Assembly: GCA_016781635.1 (NCBI GenBank)
Contig: JADDPY010000187.1
Coordinates: 1-7,166 of the forward strand
Direction: 5' to 3'
Length of the DNA: 7,166 nucleotides
From: Rubrobacter sp.
GTDB lineage: Bacteria > Actinomycetota > Rubrobacteria > Rubrobacterales > Rubrobacteraceae
Part shown: piece by piece, positions 6,585 to 7,166 of the stretch
Position numbering within the stretch: position 1 is the stretch's first letter
How the letters are laid out: each line of letters starts with the position of its first letter
Notes under the pieces: generated by a model
The model's input: the letters and a program-made list of their open reading frames with translations, nothing else
Told to the model about the DNA's origin: nothing
Database searches by the model: none
Position numbers and translations under genes: made by a program

Positions 6585-6614
6585 TTGATCTTTTGAGGCA
6601 TAGAAATCTAAATA
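6585..6614 (+). promoter_or_regulatory. candidate promoter for the UPF0173 hydrolase gene
   Basis: TTGATC (6585-6590) resembles a -35 box and is followed after 18 bp by TAAATA (6609-6614), a loose -10, in the most AT-rich part of the window. Transcription would then begin so close to the ribosome site at 6616 that the leader would be very short. TATACG at 6573-6578 is an alternative -10 giving a more normal leader of about 45 nt. Both are weak matches. Confidence 0.25.
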
Positions 6615-6628
6615 TGGAGGCAGAGACC

Positions 6629-7166
6629 ATGGAACACCTTCTGGGTGGGACCAGGATCAACTACCTGGGCCACGCGACCTTCAGGGTCGTAACGCCGGGT
6701 GGAGAGCAGATCCTCATAGACCCGTTCCTGACCGACAACCCGCAGACGCCTGACGACCTCAAGGAGGTCGGCGACGTCGACACGATACTAATCACCCACG
6801 GACACTTCGACCACTTCGCCGACGCCGTGTCGGTTGCAAAGTCGACAGGGGCGACCACCGTGGCGAACTTCGAGATCTTCTCGTACCTTCAGGGTCAGGG
6901 CGTAGAGAACGCGATGCCCCTGAATAAGGGCGCTACCGCCCAGGTCGGCGGCGTGAAAGTGACCGCCACCCATGCCTTCCACTCTTCCTCGATACAACTC
7001 GAAGACGGCTCCTCGATCTACGCCGGCGAGCCACAGGGCTACGTGCTCGAGTTCGAGAGCGGCTTCAAGCTGTACCACGCCGGCGACACCGCCGTCTTCG
7101 GCGACATGGCGCTCATCCGCGAGCTCTACAGCCCGGACCTCGCCCTCCTGCCGATCGGCAACCAGG
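6629..7166 (+). CDS. UPF0173 family metal-dependent hydrolase (3' end outside window)
   Basis: Metallo-beta-lactamase-fold hydrolase of the UPF0173 (YtkL-like) family; the physiological substrate is unknown. The window covers 179 codons with no stop. Metal-binding features are the early GHATF motif (His15 within INYLGHATF), IDPFLTDNP (30-38), the THGHFDH motif (56-62, ligands His57, His59, Asp61, His62), His115 in ATHAFHSSS, and HAGDT (150-154) with Asp153. The final LPIGNQ matches the point where family members continue with a glycine- and methionine-rich segment; roughly 45-55 residues are missing beyond the window. ATG 6629 is chosen because GGAGG (6616-6620) lies 8 nt upstream and the family starts just before INYLGHATF. 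The same frame is open far upstream, but that translation is cysteine- and arginine-rich with no family match. It is transcribed divergently from the YdcZ-type gene. Confidence 0.92.
   Translation, partial: MEHLLGGTRINYLGHATFRVVTPGGEQILIDPFLTDNPQTPDDLKEVGDVDTILITHGHFDHFADAVSVAKSTGATTVANFEIFSYLQGQGVENAMPLNKGATAQVGGVKVTATHAFHSSSIQLEDGSSIYAGEPQGYVLEFESGFKLYHAGDTAVFGDMALIRELYSPDLALLPIGNQ

Larger units (their letters stand above)
6281..6628. other. 348-bp divergent intergenic region
   Basis: This region separates the minus-strand YdcZ-type gene from the plus-strand UPF0173 gene and should hold both promoters. The right end (about 6571-6615) is conspicuously AT-rich for this genome. No convincing gene is present. 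A minus-strand frame 6601-6431 would encode 56 basic residues starting MPQKIKLNVYP, but it has no ribosome site. Small dyads such as TCGCCG-GACGT-CGGCGA (6393-6409) occur and may be chance in GC-rich DNA. Confidence 0.5.

Noticed and set aside
6281..6628. In-frame upstream extension of the UPF0173 hydrolase
   Set aside because: The frame is open well upstream, but UPF0173 proteins begin just before INYLGHATF, and GGAGG at 6616-6620 fixes the ATG at 6629.
1..7166. CRISPR array, insertion sequence, tRNA/rRNA, phage or defence cassette
   Set aside because: I looked for regularly spaced repeats, terminal inverted repeats around a transposase, cloverleaf-like segments and defence-type genes and found none.

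Overview
The window is a high-GC bacterial chromosome segment with six recognisable genes and one unrecognised small gene. Third codon positions are almost all G or C, spurious antisense frames are long, and GTG/TTG starts occur. An actinobacterium is likely, and a Rubrobacter-like lineage is my best guess from the gene set (GH15 glycosidase, stand-alone formiminotransferase, PfkB heptose-type kinase, UPF0173 hydrolase). That placement is inference, because no rRNA or other phylogenetic marker is present.

Layout: positions 1-1248 (+) hold the C-terminal three quarters or more of an L-lactate permease family transporter that enters from upstream. A 314-bp stretch with no convincing gene follows, then a small, very acidic hypothetical protein (1563-1823, +). 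This gene converges on a three-gene minus-strand block, with a long imperfect inverted repeat between the two stop codons (1821-1908). Read in the direction of transcription, the block is a GH15 glucoamylase/trehalase-type enzyme (5703-3901), a glutamate formimidoyltransferase (3898-2972) starting 2 nt after the GH15 stop, and a heptose-7-phosphate-kinase-like PfkB kinase (about 2909-1923). Upstream of the block, still on the minus strand, is a 140-residue YdcZ-type DMT membrane protein (6280-5858). A 348-bp divergent intergenic region then leads to a UPF0173 metallo-hydrolase (6629 onward, +), which runs off the right edge.

How the genes relate: the tight spacing GH15-FTCD-kinase suggests one transcript, but their textbook roles (alpha-glucan or trehalose hydrolysis, histidine breakdown, heptose activation) do not form a known pathway. 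The flanking permease, YdcZ protein and hydrolase look like separate transcription units. I see no rRNA, tRNA, CRISPR array, insertion sequence, phage gene or toxin/defence cassette. This is mostly ordinary chromosome. The points most worth a second look are the odd three-gene operon, the kinase without its adenylyltransferase partner, the small acidic protein, and several dyad-symmetric sites between genes.
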